From SCTG01 sp036005325 (GTDB taxonomy: Bacteria; Nitrospirota; Nitrospiria; Nitrospirales; NS-4): a stretch of DNA of 53,929 nt. A model generated the notes under the pieces. That model saw only the letters and a program-made list of their open reading frames with translations. It made no database searches and was not told the origin of the DNA. Positions 1 to 9,173 of this stretch are shown piece by piece (the first letter of the stretch is position 1; every line of letters starts with the position of its first letter). A program made the position numbers and the translations under genes. Location of the stretch: positions 1 through 53,929 of the forward strand of contig DASYQR010000083.1 in NCBI GenBank assembly GCA_036005325.1. The letters run 5' to 3'.

Positions 1-245
1 GGGCATCGGCTCGGTCGGGTCAGACGGGTGCGGCCGCGAAACACGAACTCACAGTCCTGGCAGGTAGAGGGCTCGAGCAAGAACCGACCCTTCCGGTCGC
101 GGGCCACCGACTTGCCGATATGCGTGAGGTGATCTTCCACCTCCCGTTCGGAAACGGCGAGGCGGTGCGCGAGGTCACGGGCGGAACAACGCGCGCCGGT
201 GATCGCATGTATGATCTGCTGTCGGATCGTCGCCTCTGGGCTCAT
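1..245 (-). CDS. HTH / Zn-ribbon transcriptional regulator (3' part outside window)
   Basis: Reading the minus strand from the ATG at 245 gives an open frame running off the left edge, so about 81 N-terminal residues are visible. It begins MSPEATIRQQIIHAITG. Residues about 5-45 resemble a winged helix (CSARDLAHRLAVSEREVEDHL), followed by CQDCEF, the first half of a zinc ribbon. This order matches the small predicted regulators with an HTH fused to a Zn-ribbon (COG3357 type). It starts 10 bp after the recN stop and is probably co-transcribed with it. The target is unknown. The second CxxC pair would lie outside the window, so the Zn-ribbon call is an inference. Confidence 0.6.
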   Translation of the reverse strand, partial: MSPEATIRQQIIHAITGARCSARDLAHRLAVSEREVEDHLTHIGKSVARDRKGRFLLEPSTCQDCEFVFRGRTRLTRPSRC

Positions 246-255
246 CAGACCGCTG

Positions 256-1938
256 TCATTTCTGCTTGAGCATTTCGGCGGCGGTGGAGCGGATGGTGGG
301 CGTGATCTTTTCGCCGCCGAGCATGCGCGCCACCTCCTCCACCCGCCCCGCCTTATCCAATGTGGCCACCTGCGTCACCGTGCGCCCGCTCTTCGCGGCC
401 TTGGTCACCGCGAAATGCCGCTGGGCCTGGGCCGCGATGGGTGCAAGATGCGTGATGCAGAAGACTTGATGTCCATGCTGGCTGAGGTGCCGGAGCCGCT
501 TTCCCACGACTTCAGACACAGCTCCGCCGATGCCCGCGTCCACCTCATCGAAGACCAGGACCGGCACGCGATCCTGCTCGGCTAGGACTGTTTTCATCGC
601 CAGCATGACCCGCGATAATTCCCCACCCGACGCGATCCGGGCCAGCGGCTGAGGATTTTCGCCGAGGTTGGAGGAGAATAGAAACTCCACGCGGTCCATC
701 CCCGCGGACGTCAACTTGGGACCGTCAGAATCAGTCTCCTGCTCGACTGCGATGCGCACCCGCGCGTGCTCCATCCGCAAGTCCATCAGCTCGCGTTCCA
801 GCCGTTTCTCCAGCTCACCGGCCGCCTTCGTTCGCTTGCGGGACAGAGCCTGCGCTAACTTCACGACCTTCGCATGCGCGTCGGCGACTTGCTGCGAAAG
901 CTCCTTCAGCGCCTCATCGCCCGATTCCAACTCCTGAAGCTCCCGTTTCGCCTGCTCCCCCAACTTGACGGCCTCCTCCAGCGAGCCTCCATACTTTTTG
1001 ATGAGCCGACGGATCAGGTCCAGCCGCTCCTCGACTTTCTCCAACCGATCCGGATCGAACTCTAGGCGGTCTCGATAGGCACGCAGCTTCTGGGCGAGGT
1101 CCGTCAACTGCGCCAACGCCTCCGCGAACCGATCACGATCTTCCACGAGTTCAGTATCAATCGTGGCCAATTCCTTCAATGAACCAGTCAGCCCTCCCAA
1201 GCCCTGAAGGATCGAAGACTCCTCCTCATAGAGTGGCCCATAGGTGGCCTGCACCAGCTCGGCGAGCCGTCTTCCTTGCGACAGCAACAATCGCGCTCGT
1301 TCCAATTCCCGATCTTCGCCGGCCTGGAGGTTGGCTCCCGTGATCTCCTCGACCTGGTAACGCAGGAGGTCTTCGCGCGTCTGTCGATCGGCCAACACGC
1401 CCCGACGTTCGGTCAAGCGCGTCTCAAGCCCGCGCCACGTCTCAAAGGCCCCCGCATAGTCCGTGCGCGCGGCAGCCAGGCCGCCGAATTCGTCGAGCAG
1501 GTCCAGTTGCACCGCCGGTTTGAAGAGAGATTGATGCTCGTGCTGGCCGTGGATGTCCACCAGCAAGCCGCGAAGGGACTGGAGCACACCGAGCGGCGTC
1601 GGGCGCCCATTGACGTGCACCCGATTCCGGCCCTCACGCGAGAGGACGCGACGAAGGATCAACTCGCTTTCGTCGGAACCCAGGAGGTCTTGCTCGTGCA
1701 GGAATGTCGCGACCGGCCCGCCCGTCGTGAGGGAAAAGACACCCGAGACTTCGGCCTCGTCGGCGCCCGCCCGGATGAGATCGGCCGAGGCGCGTCCCCC
1801 CACCAGCAGATCCACCGCATCCACGAGGATGGACTTGCCAGCGCCCGTCTCGCCGGTGAACACAGTGAAGCCCTCCGCAAACTCAAGCCCGATTTCGTCG
1901 ATAATGGCGAAGTTGCGGATGCGGAGTTCCGTCAACAC
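256..1938 (-). CDS. recN: DNA repair protein RecN
   Basis: A 560-residue SMC-like ATPase of cytoplasmic double-strand-break repair. The Walker A motif GETGAGKS is at residues 29-36. Two long coiled-coil arms fill the middle (about 150-390). Near the C-terminus come the ABC signature region (ASGGELSRVMLA) and Walker B (VLVFDEVDAGIGG). The length is normal for RecN. The start is a GTG (1936-1938) giving MLTELRIRNFAI, the conserved N-terminus. It lies 9 bp downstream of trxA and 10 bp upstream of a small HTH/Zn-ribbon gene, so the three probably form one operon. No SOS (LexA) box was recognised upstream. Confidence 0.96.
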   Translation of the reverse strand: MLTELRIRNFAIIDEIGLEFAEGFTVFTGETGAGKSILVDAVDLLVGGRASADLIRAGADEAEVSGVFSLTTGGPVATFLHEQDLLGSDESELILRRVLSREGRNRVHVNGRPTPLGVLQSLRGLLVDIHGQHEHQSLFKPAVQLDLLDEFGGLAAARTDYAGAFETWRGLETRLTERRGVLADRQTREDLLRYQVEEITGANLQAGEDRELERARLLLSQGRRLAELVQATYGPLYEEESSILQGLGGLTGSLKELATIDTELVEDRDRFAEALAQLTDLAQKLRAYRDRLEFDPDRLEKVEERLDLIRRLIKKYGGSLEEAVKLGEQAKRELQELESGDEALKELSQQVADAHAKVVKLAQALSRKRTKAAGELEKRLERELMDLRMEHARVRIAVEQETDSDGPKLTSAGMDRVEFLFSSNLGENPQPLARIASGGELSRVMLAMKTVLAEQDRVPVLVFDEVDAGIGGAVSEVVGKRLRHLSQHGHQVFCITHLAPIAAQAQRHFAVTKAAKSGRTVTQVATLDKAGRVEEVARMLGGEKITPTIRSTAAEMLKQK

Positions 1939-1947
1939 ACGGGAACT

Positions 1948-2313
1948 TCAGGCAGTCGGCGCCTTGAGGAGATTGTCAACCGCCTCCTTGAGTAGCCGCT
2001 TCGGCACGGCGCCGACGACCTTCTCGATCAGCTGGCCGTTTCTGAAGAACAGGAGTGTGGGAATGCTCATGATGCCGTATTTCCCGGCAATGTCAGGGTT
2101 CTCATCCGTATTAAGTTTCACGACTTTTAATTTGCCGTCGTATTCGATCGCAAGTTCCTCAACGATCGGCGCTATCATCTGGCAGGGTCCGCACCACACA
2201 GCCCAGAAATCCACCAGGACGAGGCCGTTCGCCTTGCCTACTTCCGTCTCCCACGTTGTCGCACTCACCGGTATGGCCTTACCCACAATGCCCCCCACAT
2301 CAAATTGGTTCAT
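1948..2313 (-). CDS. trxA: Thioredoxin
   Basis: A cytoplasmic disulfide reductase with the thioredoxin fold. The active site WCGPC is at residues 40-44 of the longest frame, followed by the cis-proline region IPTLLFF. The longest frame (121 aa) has about 15 more N-terminal residues than most thioredoxins and no clear ribosome site before its ATG. GTG codons at 2286 (preceded by GGGGGG) and at 2268 (AAGG eight bases upstream, giving 106 aa) are better starts by family length. recN follows after 9 bp. Its partners are not shown by context, though a cytochrome c lies just upstream. Confidence 0.93.
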   Translation of the reverse strand: MNQFDVGGIVGKAIPVSATTWETEVGKANGLVLVDFWAVWCGPCQMIAPIVEELAIEYDGKLKVVKLNTDENPDIAGKYGIMSIPTLLFFRNGQLIEKVVGAVPKRLLKEAVDNLLKAPTA

Positions 2314-2376
2314 GAAATTGTCGAATGAAACCGTAGCCTACCCTACCCATTGCGAGGCTGTCAACGGACGGTTTGC

Positions 2377-2868
2377 TTACATCCGCTCCAGAGCCGGCGG
2401 GGGACGCCGGTGCCCGCGGGACAAGGCCTGCAGGTAGTCGATCAGATCTTCGAGGTCGGCGCTGCTCAGACCTGTCCAGCGCGGCATCTCCTCATGGAGG
2501 ACATTCCCCGCAGGATCGATACCCGCGAGCACGGCCGCCTTGATCGTCTCCCGATTGAAGGCCGGATGGCGGCGGTTGGAAAACTCATGGTCGTGCCCGT
2601 TGGGATCCGTCAGAGTCGCGAAGGTGATGTCGGGAGCCGGGATGCCGTGCATCATGCCGCCACGCCCGTCCGAGCCGTGGCACATGGCGCAACCCACGCC
2701 TTCCATCCCGTGGCTGTTCTGCAAGACCAGCCCCGATGCCGTCGTCCCGTGCAGAAAGATACGCCGGCCATTATCAGTATGCGAGACCGGGGTTGGCACA
2801 CCGGCGCTGGCCGCCCCGAATCCCAGCGACAGGACCATCGCACTGACCCATCCGATGCGCGCAGGCAT
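2377..2868 (-). CDS. Monoheme cytochrome c, exported
   Basis: A 163-residue protein with an N-terminal signal segment (MPARIGWVSAMVLSLGFG, likely cleaved near ASA-G at 22-23) and one heme c attachment motif CAMCH at residues 60-64. The MP.WTGLSSADLEDLIDYLQAL region near the C-terminus supplies a candidate distal Met and the last helix of a class I cytochrome c. Position 54-75 is rich in Gly and Met (GMEGVGCAMCHG, GGMMHG). It should act as a periplasmic electron carrier; the donor and acceptor are not evident. It sits between lptD (39 bp) and trxA (63 bp). It is not close in sequence to the three cytochromes at 18-20 kb. Confidence 0.88.
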   Translation of the reverse strand: MPARIGWVSAMVLSLGFGAASAGVPTPVSHTDNGRRIFLHGTTASGLVLQNSHGMEGVGCAMCHGSDGRGGMMHGIPAPDITFATLTDPNGHDHEFSNRRHPAFNRETIKAAVLAGIDPAGNVLHEEMPRWTGLSSADLEDLIDYLQALSRGHRRPPPALERM

Positions 2869-2907
2869 GGGTGATTATGTGGGCCAGATCAAAGCGCTTG
2901 TCAAGAA

Positions 2908-5145
2908 CTAGTAGGGACTCGCGAATGCAGGGGGAGGGAGCACATCCGTGAAAGCAGAAGGCGGAGGCACATCCTTGAGCTTCTGGATATCCAAGCCGAG
3001 ACGCTGATAGAGATAGCGATAGACGCCGCCGAGAGGTGAATCCGTGAAGCCCACCCCACCAAGCGTGAACAGGACTGCAAACTCTGTCTGGTCCGGCCGC
3101 TGAATGAATATGAGCCCAGCCCCCCAGCAACGATCCGATCCGACGTAGTACAACCCGTAATCGACCTCCGGAAATTGCCCGGTATTCTGGTCGAGGAATC
3201 CCCGCACCACCGCATAGAAGTTGTACGGGAGCTTGATCCCAGCTTCGGCGGTGTAGAAATGCGTGGTCTCGGTCTGCTGAAGCACGTCATTCAGTGTCAT
3301 GGGGTTGAACAAGTCGCCCTTCAGGGGAACCGCCCCGGCCCGTGAGAACCGCTGGCCGATGGAGAGGAACACTTCCTTCGTCAGGGTGAAGCGCAGGTCC
3401 GTATTGAAGACGGTGACGGCAGAGTCCGCGTAATTGTAGAAGGTCTCCACGTCCAGCTCGGCCGGAAACGGCTTCAGGGTCCGCGCGATGAATTCCCCTC
3501 GCAGATCCGACCATGGCTTGTCCGTGGGAGACGACGTCAGGTGCTGGCTCTGAGTCAATCGCACATAGCCCATCTCCAGGTAGCGTTGCCCCTCGCCGTC
3601 GAAGACCATCGTGGACAGCCGGTTGGTCAGCACATAGGTCAAGAGATTCTTTTTGCCGAAGGTGTCCACGTCGTTAAAGACCGGAATATCCGACTGCCGC
3701 GGCGGGGGGATAAATTCATAGATGAGGGACGGCTCGATCTTGTGGGTGAGGGTCCCGCCCCCTTCTTGCGCAAAACGGCGTATGAGCCGCGTGTCGGCCG
3801 TGGCGCTGAGGTATAGCGCTTCCCGTCCGACCGAGTCGGTTGATTGGCTGCCCCGGCTGTAAAAGGTCTCGCGAAAGCCGGCCAGGGGGGTGACGGTGAG
3901 GTACCGGTCCAGCCTCAGCGGCACCCACAGTCTGGGAAACAGATCCACCCGCGCGGCGCTCACGCCCTCCTGACGGAAGAAATTGTCGAAGGCCGCATCC
4001 ATGCCGGCATACAGCGGGCTTCCGCCTAGGCGTGCGGGTGCGAGGCTGTACCCGACCTGGGGAAGGGTCTGCACCACCGTCTTGTCGGACAGCTCGATCA
4101 GGTTTTGGGAATACCGCGTTAATCCGTAGAGCACGTGATTGTCCCACCGTTTGGTCAGGTAAGCCTGCGATTCCTGGTAGACCGCAACGCGCTGGAGCAC
4201 GTTTTCACTCAAGGCACGGAAGGTGTCTTTCTCGTTCAAATAATTGATATCGATGCGTCCCTTCAAATCGTCCTCGAAATCCGTGCGGTGCTTGTAGAAA
4301 ACGCCTGTGCGGGTAGAGTTGGCCTGGGTGTCACGGAAGTACTCTGTGTAGAAGCGTCCGTCCGTGTTACGCGAGAGATTGTAACGGTATTCAAGGTTCG
4401 CGCCTATACCGAGCTTGCCGCGATAATCAATCCTCACCGTCGCGTCCTGGCTGGGACTGATATCCCAGAAGAACCCCTCTCGGAACTTGAAGCCCTGCCG
4501 GCTGCTGGCGCCGATCGTGGGGAAAAGAAAGCCCGTCGCCCGTTCCCGTTTGGCGGGAAAGAGGATCGCCGGCAGATACATCACCGGCACGTCCAGGATG
4601 CAGAACTGCGTATGGCGGGCGTAAAGAAACCCTTCTATTTCCAGCTCGGCCCTCTCGGCCTTGAACCGCCAGGGGGCGGTTTCTCCTTCCAGCACGCTGC
4701 AGGTCGTGAACGAGGCCTCCTCCAACCGATATTGCTCATCGGATAGGCGTTCCATGACTCGGCCATCCAGCGTGAAGTTGCCTTCCAGGACGAACAGGCG
4801 GCCATGGAAGATCACGCCTTTCGTGCTATTGACGTTGAAATCCATGCGCTCGCCGCGCATGTCGTAGAACCCATCGTTCAGGTGCACCCGGCCCAGGGCC
4901 ATCACTTGACCTGTGGCCATGTTGAGCGTCGCCTCATCAGCTTCCAAGCGAAAAGGCCCCTGCACCACCACGACGGAGCCCTTACCATGGTAGGTCTGGG
5001 TCTCCTTGCTGTAGGTCAGCTCGTCGGCCTGGATGTGGATGGGGCGAGAAGACAGAGAGTCAGCTGCAGACACCGCCGTCGTAGCCACCAGGAGCAGCAG
5101 CACTGAGAAGGGAAAGACCGCTTTGCAAAACACCGCCCCCATCAT
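2908..5145 (-). CDS. lptD: LPS-assembly protein LptD (OstA/Imp)
   Basis: A 745-residue outer-membrane protein. A signal peptide (about 1-27, ending AVSAAD) is followed by the OstA/LptA-like N-terminal domain (about 32-150: IHIQADELTYSKETQTYHGKGS) and a large beta-barrel domain rich in alternating aromatic strands (about 190-740). LptD inserts lipopolysaccharide into the outer leaflet of the outer membrane, so the organism probably makes LPS. The ATG overlaps the folC stop by 4 bp (ATGA), indicating translational coupling. lptE and lptA are not in the window. The length is typical. Confidence 0.93.
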   Translation of the reverse strand: MMGAVFCKAVFPFSVLLLLVATTAVSAADSLSSRPIHIQADELTYSKETQTYHGKGSVVVVQGPFRLEADEATLNMATGQVMALGRVHLNDGFYDMRGERMDFNVNSTKGVIFHGRLFVLEGNFTLDGRVMERLSDEQYRLEEASFTTCSVLEGETAPWRFKAERAELEIEGFLYARHTQFCILDVPVMYLPAILFPAKRERATGFLFPTIGASSRQGFKFREGFFWDISPSQDATVRIDYRGKLGIGANLEYRYNLSRNTDGRFYTEYFRDTQANSTRTGVFYKHRTDFEDDLKGRIDINYLNEKDTFRALSENVLQRVAVYQESQAYLTKRWDNHVLYGLTRYSQNLIELSDKTVVQTLPQVGYSLAPARLGGSPLYAGMDAAFDNFFRQEGVSAARVDLFPRLWVPLRLDRYLTVTPLAGFRETFYSRGSQSTDSVGREALYLSATADTRLIRRFAQEGGGTLTHKIEPSLIYEFIPPPRQSDIPVFNDVDTFGKKNLLTYVLTNRLSTMVFDGEGQRYLEMGYVRLTQSQHLTSSPTDKPWSDLRGEFIARTLKPFPAELDVETFYNYADSAVTVFNTDLRFTLTKEVFLSIGQRFSRAGAVPLKGDLFNPMTLNDVLQQTETTHFYTAEAGIKLPYNFYAVVRGFLDQNTGQFPEVDYGLYYVGSDRCWGAGLIFIQRPDQTEFAVLFTLGGVGFTDSPLGGVYRYLYQRLGLDIQKLKDVPPPSAFTDVLPPPAFASPY

Positions 5146-6464
5146 CCGCGCGGTTCGGACACGGTCGTCCCCTCAAGCATGGCCTTGACTTCTCCGACGA
5201 CGAGCAAAGAGCCGGTCACACACACAGTATCGTCGGATCCGGCCAGCGCCCTAGCATACGCGAAAGCTTCGTTCACCGTCGATCGGACGGTGATGGGCAC
5301 CCCAAGGCCCGCCGCATCGCGCGCCAAGTCCCAGGGATCGGCTGCCCGTTGGTGCGCCGCGCGCGTCACGATGAGATGGCTCACACCGGGGATTGCGGTC
5401 AGCAACGCCATGACACCCCGCCGGTCTTTATCTCGCATCATCCCCACGACCAGGATGAGCCGCCCCTTCGCTGCGGGTCCATACAGGGAGGATAAGGTCT
5501 TCAGGTGCGATGCCAGCGCCTCGGCGGCGTGCGGGTTGTGCGCCCCGTCCAGCCAGACGTCGGGCCGGCGCCCCACACATTCCAAACGGCCCGGCCAGCG
5601 TACGGTGCGCAACCCCTCCCGTATGCCCTCCTCACCGACCGCCGCGCCTTTTTCGTGGGCCAACTCCAGAGCGGCGAGAGCGCATGCGGCGTTGTCCAGT
5701 TGATGCCGGCCGGGCAAGGGACAAGCCAGGCCGTCATACCGATCCCGCAGACCTCGATAGGAAAAACGCCCGGACGAAAGGTCGAGCGCATCGAAGTCCT
5801 GGCCGAGGACGACGCAGGAGACTTCCCAGTCCGTCGCCATGCCTCGCACGATGGCTAACGGTCCCGGCTCGATCCGTCCGGCGACCACGGGTGCGCCCTT
5901 CTTGATGATCCCCGCCTTCTCGCGTGCGATCGCGTCCACCGTGTTACCCAAATACTCCTGATGATCCAGCCCGATCGTCGTGATGATCGAAACGAGCGGG
6001 GTGAGCACGTTGGTGGCATCGAACCGCCCCCCGAGACCGACTTCAACCACGGCAAAGTCGACCGCCATCTCGGCGAAATACACGAACGCCATCACCGTGG
6101 TGGCTTCGAAGAAGGTCGGCTCTTCCGTCAGACAGGTTTCGGCGATCTGCCGGATTTTTTCTGTCAGCCCCGAGACACGATGGGCAGGAATGGGGTGGCC
6201 ATTCACCTGGATGCGTTCCGTGAATTCCACGAGATGAGGCGAGGTATAGAGGCCCACGCGATACCCCTGGTGCGCCAACATGGAAGCCATCATGGCAGCC
6301 GTGGACCCTTTGCCATTCGTCCCACCCACATGAAAGGCCTGCATCGAGTGGTGCGGATCATCCAGAGCGCAGAGCAGGGCGAGCGTCCGGGTCAGCCCCG
6401 GCTTGATGCCGTGGCTCTGGAGTCCGTACAAGTATTCGAGGCTACGTTCGATTCCCACATCCAT
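5142..6464 (-). CDS. folC: Bifunctional folylpolyglutamate synthase / dihydrofolate synthase
   Basis: A 440-residue Mur-ligase-like enzyme that adds glutamate to dihydropteroate and folates in the cytosol. The ATP loop GGTNGKGSTAAM is at about 47-58; the folate/omega-loop region (YTSPHLVEFTERIQVNG) and the C-terminal WLDGAHNPHAAEAL motif are present. It follows accD by 23 bp and overlaps lptD by 4 bp. The accD-folC neighbourhood is common in proteobacteria, which supports the call. Another folate gene (folB, fused to a methyltransferase) lies at 13.4 kb in a different unit. Confidence 0.95.
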   Translation of the reverse strand: MDVGIERSLEYLYGLQSHGIKPGLTRTLALLCALDDPHHSMQAFHVGGTNGKGSTAAMMASMLAHQGYRVGLYTSPHLVEFTERIQVNGHPIPAHRVSGLTEKIRQIAETCLTEEPTFFEATTVMAFVYFAEMAVDFAVVEVGLGGRFDATNVLTPLVSIITTIGLDHQEYLGNTVDAIAREKAGIIKKGAPVVAGRIEPGPLAIVRGMATDWEVSCVVLGQDFDALDLSSGRFSYRGLRDRYDGLACPLPGRHQLDNAACALAALELAHEKGAAVGEEGIREGLRTVRWPGRLECVGRRPDVWLDGAHNPHAAEALASHLKTLSSLYGPAAKGRLILVVGMMRDKDRRGVMALLTAIPGVSHLIVTRAAHQRAADPWDLARDAAGLGVPITVRSTVNEAFAYARALAGSDDTVCVTGSLLVVGEVKAMLEGTTVSEPRG

Positions 6465-6487
6465 AGGACGGAATGCCGGACCAACCT

Positions 6488-7327
6488 CTAAAAGAATGCG
6501 ATGAGGCTGGAGACCGTCTCTTTGAGCCGTTTGCGGGGCACGATCAGGTCGATCATGCCATGTTCCAGAAGGAACTCCGCGCGTTGAAACTCCTGAGGGA
6601 GCTGCTGCTTGATGGTCTGTTCGATGACACGTGGACCGGCGAACCCGATGAGCGCCTTGGGTTCAGCCAGGATGACGTCGCCCAGCATCGCGAAGCTGGC
6701 CGTCACGCCCCCGAAAGTCGGATCGGCCAGGATGGAAATATACGGGATGCGCGCCTCGGCGAGGCGACCGATGGCGGCCGCCGTCTTGGCCATCTGCATC
6801 AAGGACAAAATCCCCTCCTGCATGCGCGCTCCGCCCGAGGTTGTCACCAGCACCAGGGGCATGCGCTCGCGCAAGGCCCCCTCGGCCGCCAGTGTCACTT
6901 TTTCGCCGACCACCGACCCCATACTGCCGCCCATGAACCCAAAATGGAACACTCCCAGGGCGACCCGGGTCCCGTTGATCCGCCCTTCCCCGATCACCAA
7001 CGCATCCTTCTTCCCGGTGCTCTGCCGCGCCGCCACAATCCGCTCACTGTAGCGCTGCGTGTCCTTGAAAGCGAGCGGATCGGCAGGGACCAACTCGGGC
7101 GACCACTCGCGGAACGTGCCGAGATCGAGGAGCAGGTCGATGCGGTCTTCAACCGAGATGGGAAAATGGTATTCGCACTTCGGACAGACCTTGGCACCCC
7201 GCTCCACTTCCTTGCGATAAATGATCGCCCGGCAGTGGTTGCATTTGAGCCACAGTCCTTCAGGGACCGTCGCCTTCCGTTTGTCGTCGTCCCCTCGGAC
7301 AGAGTGCTCTTTTTTGAACCACGCCAT
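6488..7327 (-). CDS. accD: Acetyl-CoA carboxylase carboxyltransferase subunit beta
   Basis: A 279-residue cytosolic subunit that, with AccA, transfers carboxyl from biotin-BCCP to acetyl-CoA to give malonyl-CoA. An N-terminal four-cysteine zinc ribbon (CNHC at about 29-32 and CPKC at about 48-51) is followed by the crotonase-like carboxyltransferase domain (GGARMQEGILSLMQMAKTAAA, FAGPRVIEQT). The length is typical. It lies 12 bp after the MBL-fold gene and 23 bp before folC in one long operon. accA is not in the window. Confidence 0.96.
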   Translation of the reverse strand: MAWFKKEHSVRGDDDKRKATVPEGLWLKCNHCRAIIYRKEVERGAKVCPKCEYHFPISVEDRIDLLLDLGTFREWSPELVPADPLAFKDTQRYSERIVAARQSTGKKDALVIGEGRINGTRVALGVFHFGFMGGSMGSVVGEKVTLAAEGALRERMPLVLVTTSGGARMQEGILSLMQMAKTAAAIGRLAEARIPYISILADPTFGGVTASFAMLGDVILAEPKALIGFAGPRVIEQTIKQQLPQEFQRAEFLLEHGMIDLIVPRKRLKETVSSLIAFF

Positions 7328-7339
7328 ACGAGTCGCCGC

Positions 7340-8134
7340 TCAGACACGGACCACTTGGCCCTCTTCCAGCACGTGGAGGTTGGGCAATTTGAGACGTTTG
7401 AGTTCCGACGCAATGAGGCCGCGGTATGAAGGCTTAAGGTGGTAAATGTAAATAGGAAGGTCGGGACGGCCCAACTTGGCGAACTCGCGGGCGAGCATCT
7501 CCGGCGTCAGATGGCCGCTCACCCTGGCCAGTTCATGGAAATCGTTTGGAAAGGAGGTCTCGATGAACGCGGCCTTGAGACGCGGCTCTTTGGCGCCCAC
7601 CTCCCAGATGCGTCGGGTCTCCGAAGTATCTCCGCTATAGAGAAGCGCCGTATCTCCTTCACGGACAATAAAGCCGGCGGCGGGAACGGTGTGGTCGACA
7701 CGGACCGCCATCACCTCCAAGAGGTCCATGGTGAATCCTTTCTCTTCGTCCAACGGGTGGTACGCCAAGGGAGCCGTCTCCAACGTGGGCAGCCTGGTAA
7801 AGTCGGGGAAGACGACGTTGTTGAAGATGTGCCGACGCAGGTCGTCCAGGACTTCCGGGAGCGCGTGCACCTGGACCGGTCCTTTCGAGCTTCGACTGAC
7901 CAGGTTATCGGCGAGAAGAGGCAAGCCCTTGATGTGGTCGAAGTGCGCATGCGAGAGCAGGACGCTGCGAATCTTGCTTTGTTCCGCTTCCCGCAGACCC
8001 GCGCTGACGGACCCCGCATCCATCATGCACGTCTCGTTGATGAGAAACCCGCACGTTCGGCATTCGCGGATGCGGCCGTCCTCCTCGTCGATCGTCAGTT
8101 CGGAGCCGTGACATCCGAGGATTTTAATGATCAC
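7340..8134 (-). CDS. Metallo-beta-lactamase-fold hydrolase, class II cyclic-nucleotide phosphodiesterase-like
   Basis: A 264-residue MBL-fold protein with the metal motif HAHFDH at residues 62-67, a later metal Asp (LLYSGDTSE) and a C-terminal His (IYIYHLKPSY). The overall pattern (MIIKILGCHGSEL at the N-terminus, SHAHFDHIKGLPLLADN) resembles class II 3',5'-cyclic nucleotide phosphodiesterases (CpdP/PDE1 type), which would make it a cAMP hydrolase. The next gene upstream encodes a cyclic-nucleotide-binding domain, which supports that reading. It could instead be another MBL-fold phosphodiesterase; the substrate is unproven. The start ATG follows the upstream stop by 18 bp. Confidence 0.75.
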   Translation of the reverse strand: MIIKILGCHGSELTIDEEDGRIRECRTCGFLINETCMMDAGSVSAGLREAEQSKIRSVLLSHAHFDHIKGLPLLADNLVSRSSKGPVQVHALPEVLDDLRRHIFNNVVFPDFTRLPTLETAPLAYHPLDEEKGFTMDLLEVMAVRVDHTVPAAGFIVREGDTALLYSGDTSETRRIWEVGAKEPRLKAAFIETSFPNDFHELARVSGHLTPEMLAREFAKLGRPDLPIYIYHLKPSYRGLIASELKRLKLPNLHVLEEGQVVRV

Positions 8135-8152
8135 CGTCGTTCTCCCAATCTC

Positions 8153-9154
8153 TTACTTACGAATGTCATTCAGCTTCTGTCGCGTCGCCTTGGACCGCTT
8201 CTCATAAAACTCTTCCAGGATGCTTTCGATTCGTGGATATTTCTTCATGACCTCGAATAATTCAGTCGCCTGCAGTCTGAGCACTTCGGTATCCGACGTT
8301 GCGAAGACGGAGGCGCTGCGCGGCCCGCCGACCAACAGCGACATCTCCCCAAAAAACTCACCCTCCCCGAGTTGATCCAGGACCAACTCTTGCCCTTCGA
8401 CCTCCTTGATTACCTTGCCCCCGCCGCGGCTGATCAAGTACATCGCGTCGCCGTCATCGCCCTCGGCAATGATGCGTTCCCCGGCTATGAATGTCAGCGG
8501 CTCCAGCTTATCGACGATCGCCCCGAATTCATTTTTAGAGAAGGCAGCAAACAGCGGGTTGATGTCCTTTCTGATCTCTATAGGCGTCGCGGAGGGTATT
8601 CTCTTCAACTCAAGCGCGATGATCGGCACCGGCGGCTCCGGCATCTCAACCTCCAATGCCGGGGCCGGCAGAGGGGGCGGCATTTCCACTGGCGGCGCAA
8701 CGGCCGGAGGCGGCGGCATTTCGAACTCTGGCGCGGGTGCGGCAATAGGCGGCGGAGGTGCCATCTCTACCTGCGGCGTGTCTTCTGGGACGGGCAGGGG
8801 CGGAGGGGGAGGCGGCGGCGCTTCACCTGTGACCCCCGGGTTCGAATTGATGGCCTTCATGAGCTCGATGGCCTGCTTTTCGCCAGGCGCCAGCCGCAGA
8901 ATCATCTTGTACGTCGCGATGCCTTTCACCGCAAAGCCCGAATCCACAAACAAATGGGCCGCTTGGTAGTAGGCCTTGACCGCGCCGACTTTGTTTCCGG
9001 CCTTCACGGAATAGTCCCCCATACGAAGATGGTAATTCGCGTTGGCCGGTTCGAGATCGACCAGGCCCTGTAAGGCCTGCACGGCCTTGGCCCATTGGCT
9101 CTGCTCGACGAACTTGGTGAGATCATTGTTGAGTTGCTGTTTCTTATTGGCCAT
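8153..9154 (-). CDS. TPR / cyclic-nucleotide-binding domain protein
   Basis: A 333-residue cytoplasmic protein in three parts. Residues about 5-105 form TPR-like helices (AVQALQGLVDLEPANANYHLRMG). Residues about 110-185 are a low-complexity linker with repeated PPPP and E.EMPPP blocks. Residues about 195-315 form a cNMP-binding beta-roll (FIAGERIIAEGDDGDAMYLIS, then GEGEFFGEMSLLVGGPRSA with the PRSA segment of the phosphate-binding cassette). There is no DNA-binding HTH after the roll, so it is not a CRP-type activator. It is flanked by a PP2C phosphatase (19 bp) and a PDE-like hydrolase (18 bp), suggesting a regulatory cassette. The ligand is not known. Confidence 0.85.
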   Translation of the reverse strand: MANKKQQLNNDLTKFVEQSQWAKAVQALQGLVDLEPANANYHLRMGDYSVKAGNKVGAVKAYYQAAHLFVDSGFAVKGIATYKMILRLAPGEKQAIELMKAINSNPGVTGEAPPPPPPPLPVPEDTPQVEMAPPPPIAAPAPEFEMPPPPAVAPPVEMPPPLPAPALEVEMPEPPVPIIALELKRIPSATPIEIRKDINPLFAAFSKNEFGAIVDKLEPLTFIAGERIIAEGDDGDAMYLISRGGGKVIKEVEGQELVLDQLGEGEFFGEMSLLVGGPRSASVFATSDTEVLRLQATELFEVMKKYPRIESILEEFYEKRSKATRQKLNDIRK

Positions 9155-9173
9155 GGAAGATTTTCGCCATGGG

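Noticed and set aside
2874..2904. TTGACA...CATAAT on the minus strand before the cytochrome c at 2377-2868
   Set aside because: The spacing is 19 bp and the predicted start would fall inside the ATG, so it conflicts with the gene start.
4032..4746. Long antisense open frames over lptD and similar shadows over recN, mutL and tolB
   Set aside because: They are frame shadows of high-GC genes, lacking ribosome sites and recognisable domains.
8640..8820. Repeated GGCGGCGG-like tracts
   Set aside because: They simply encode the Pro-rich linker of the cNMP-binding protein.
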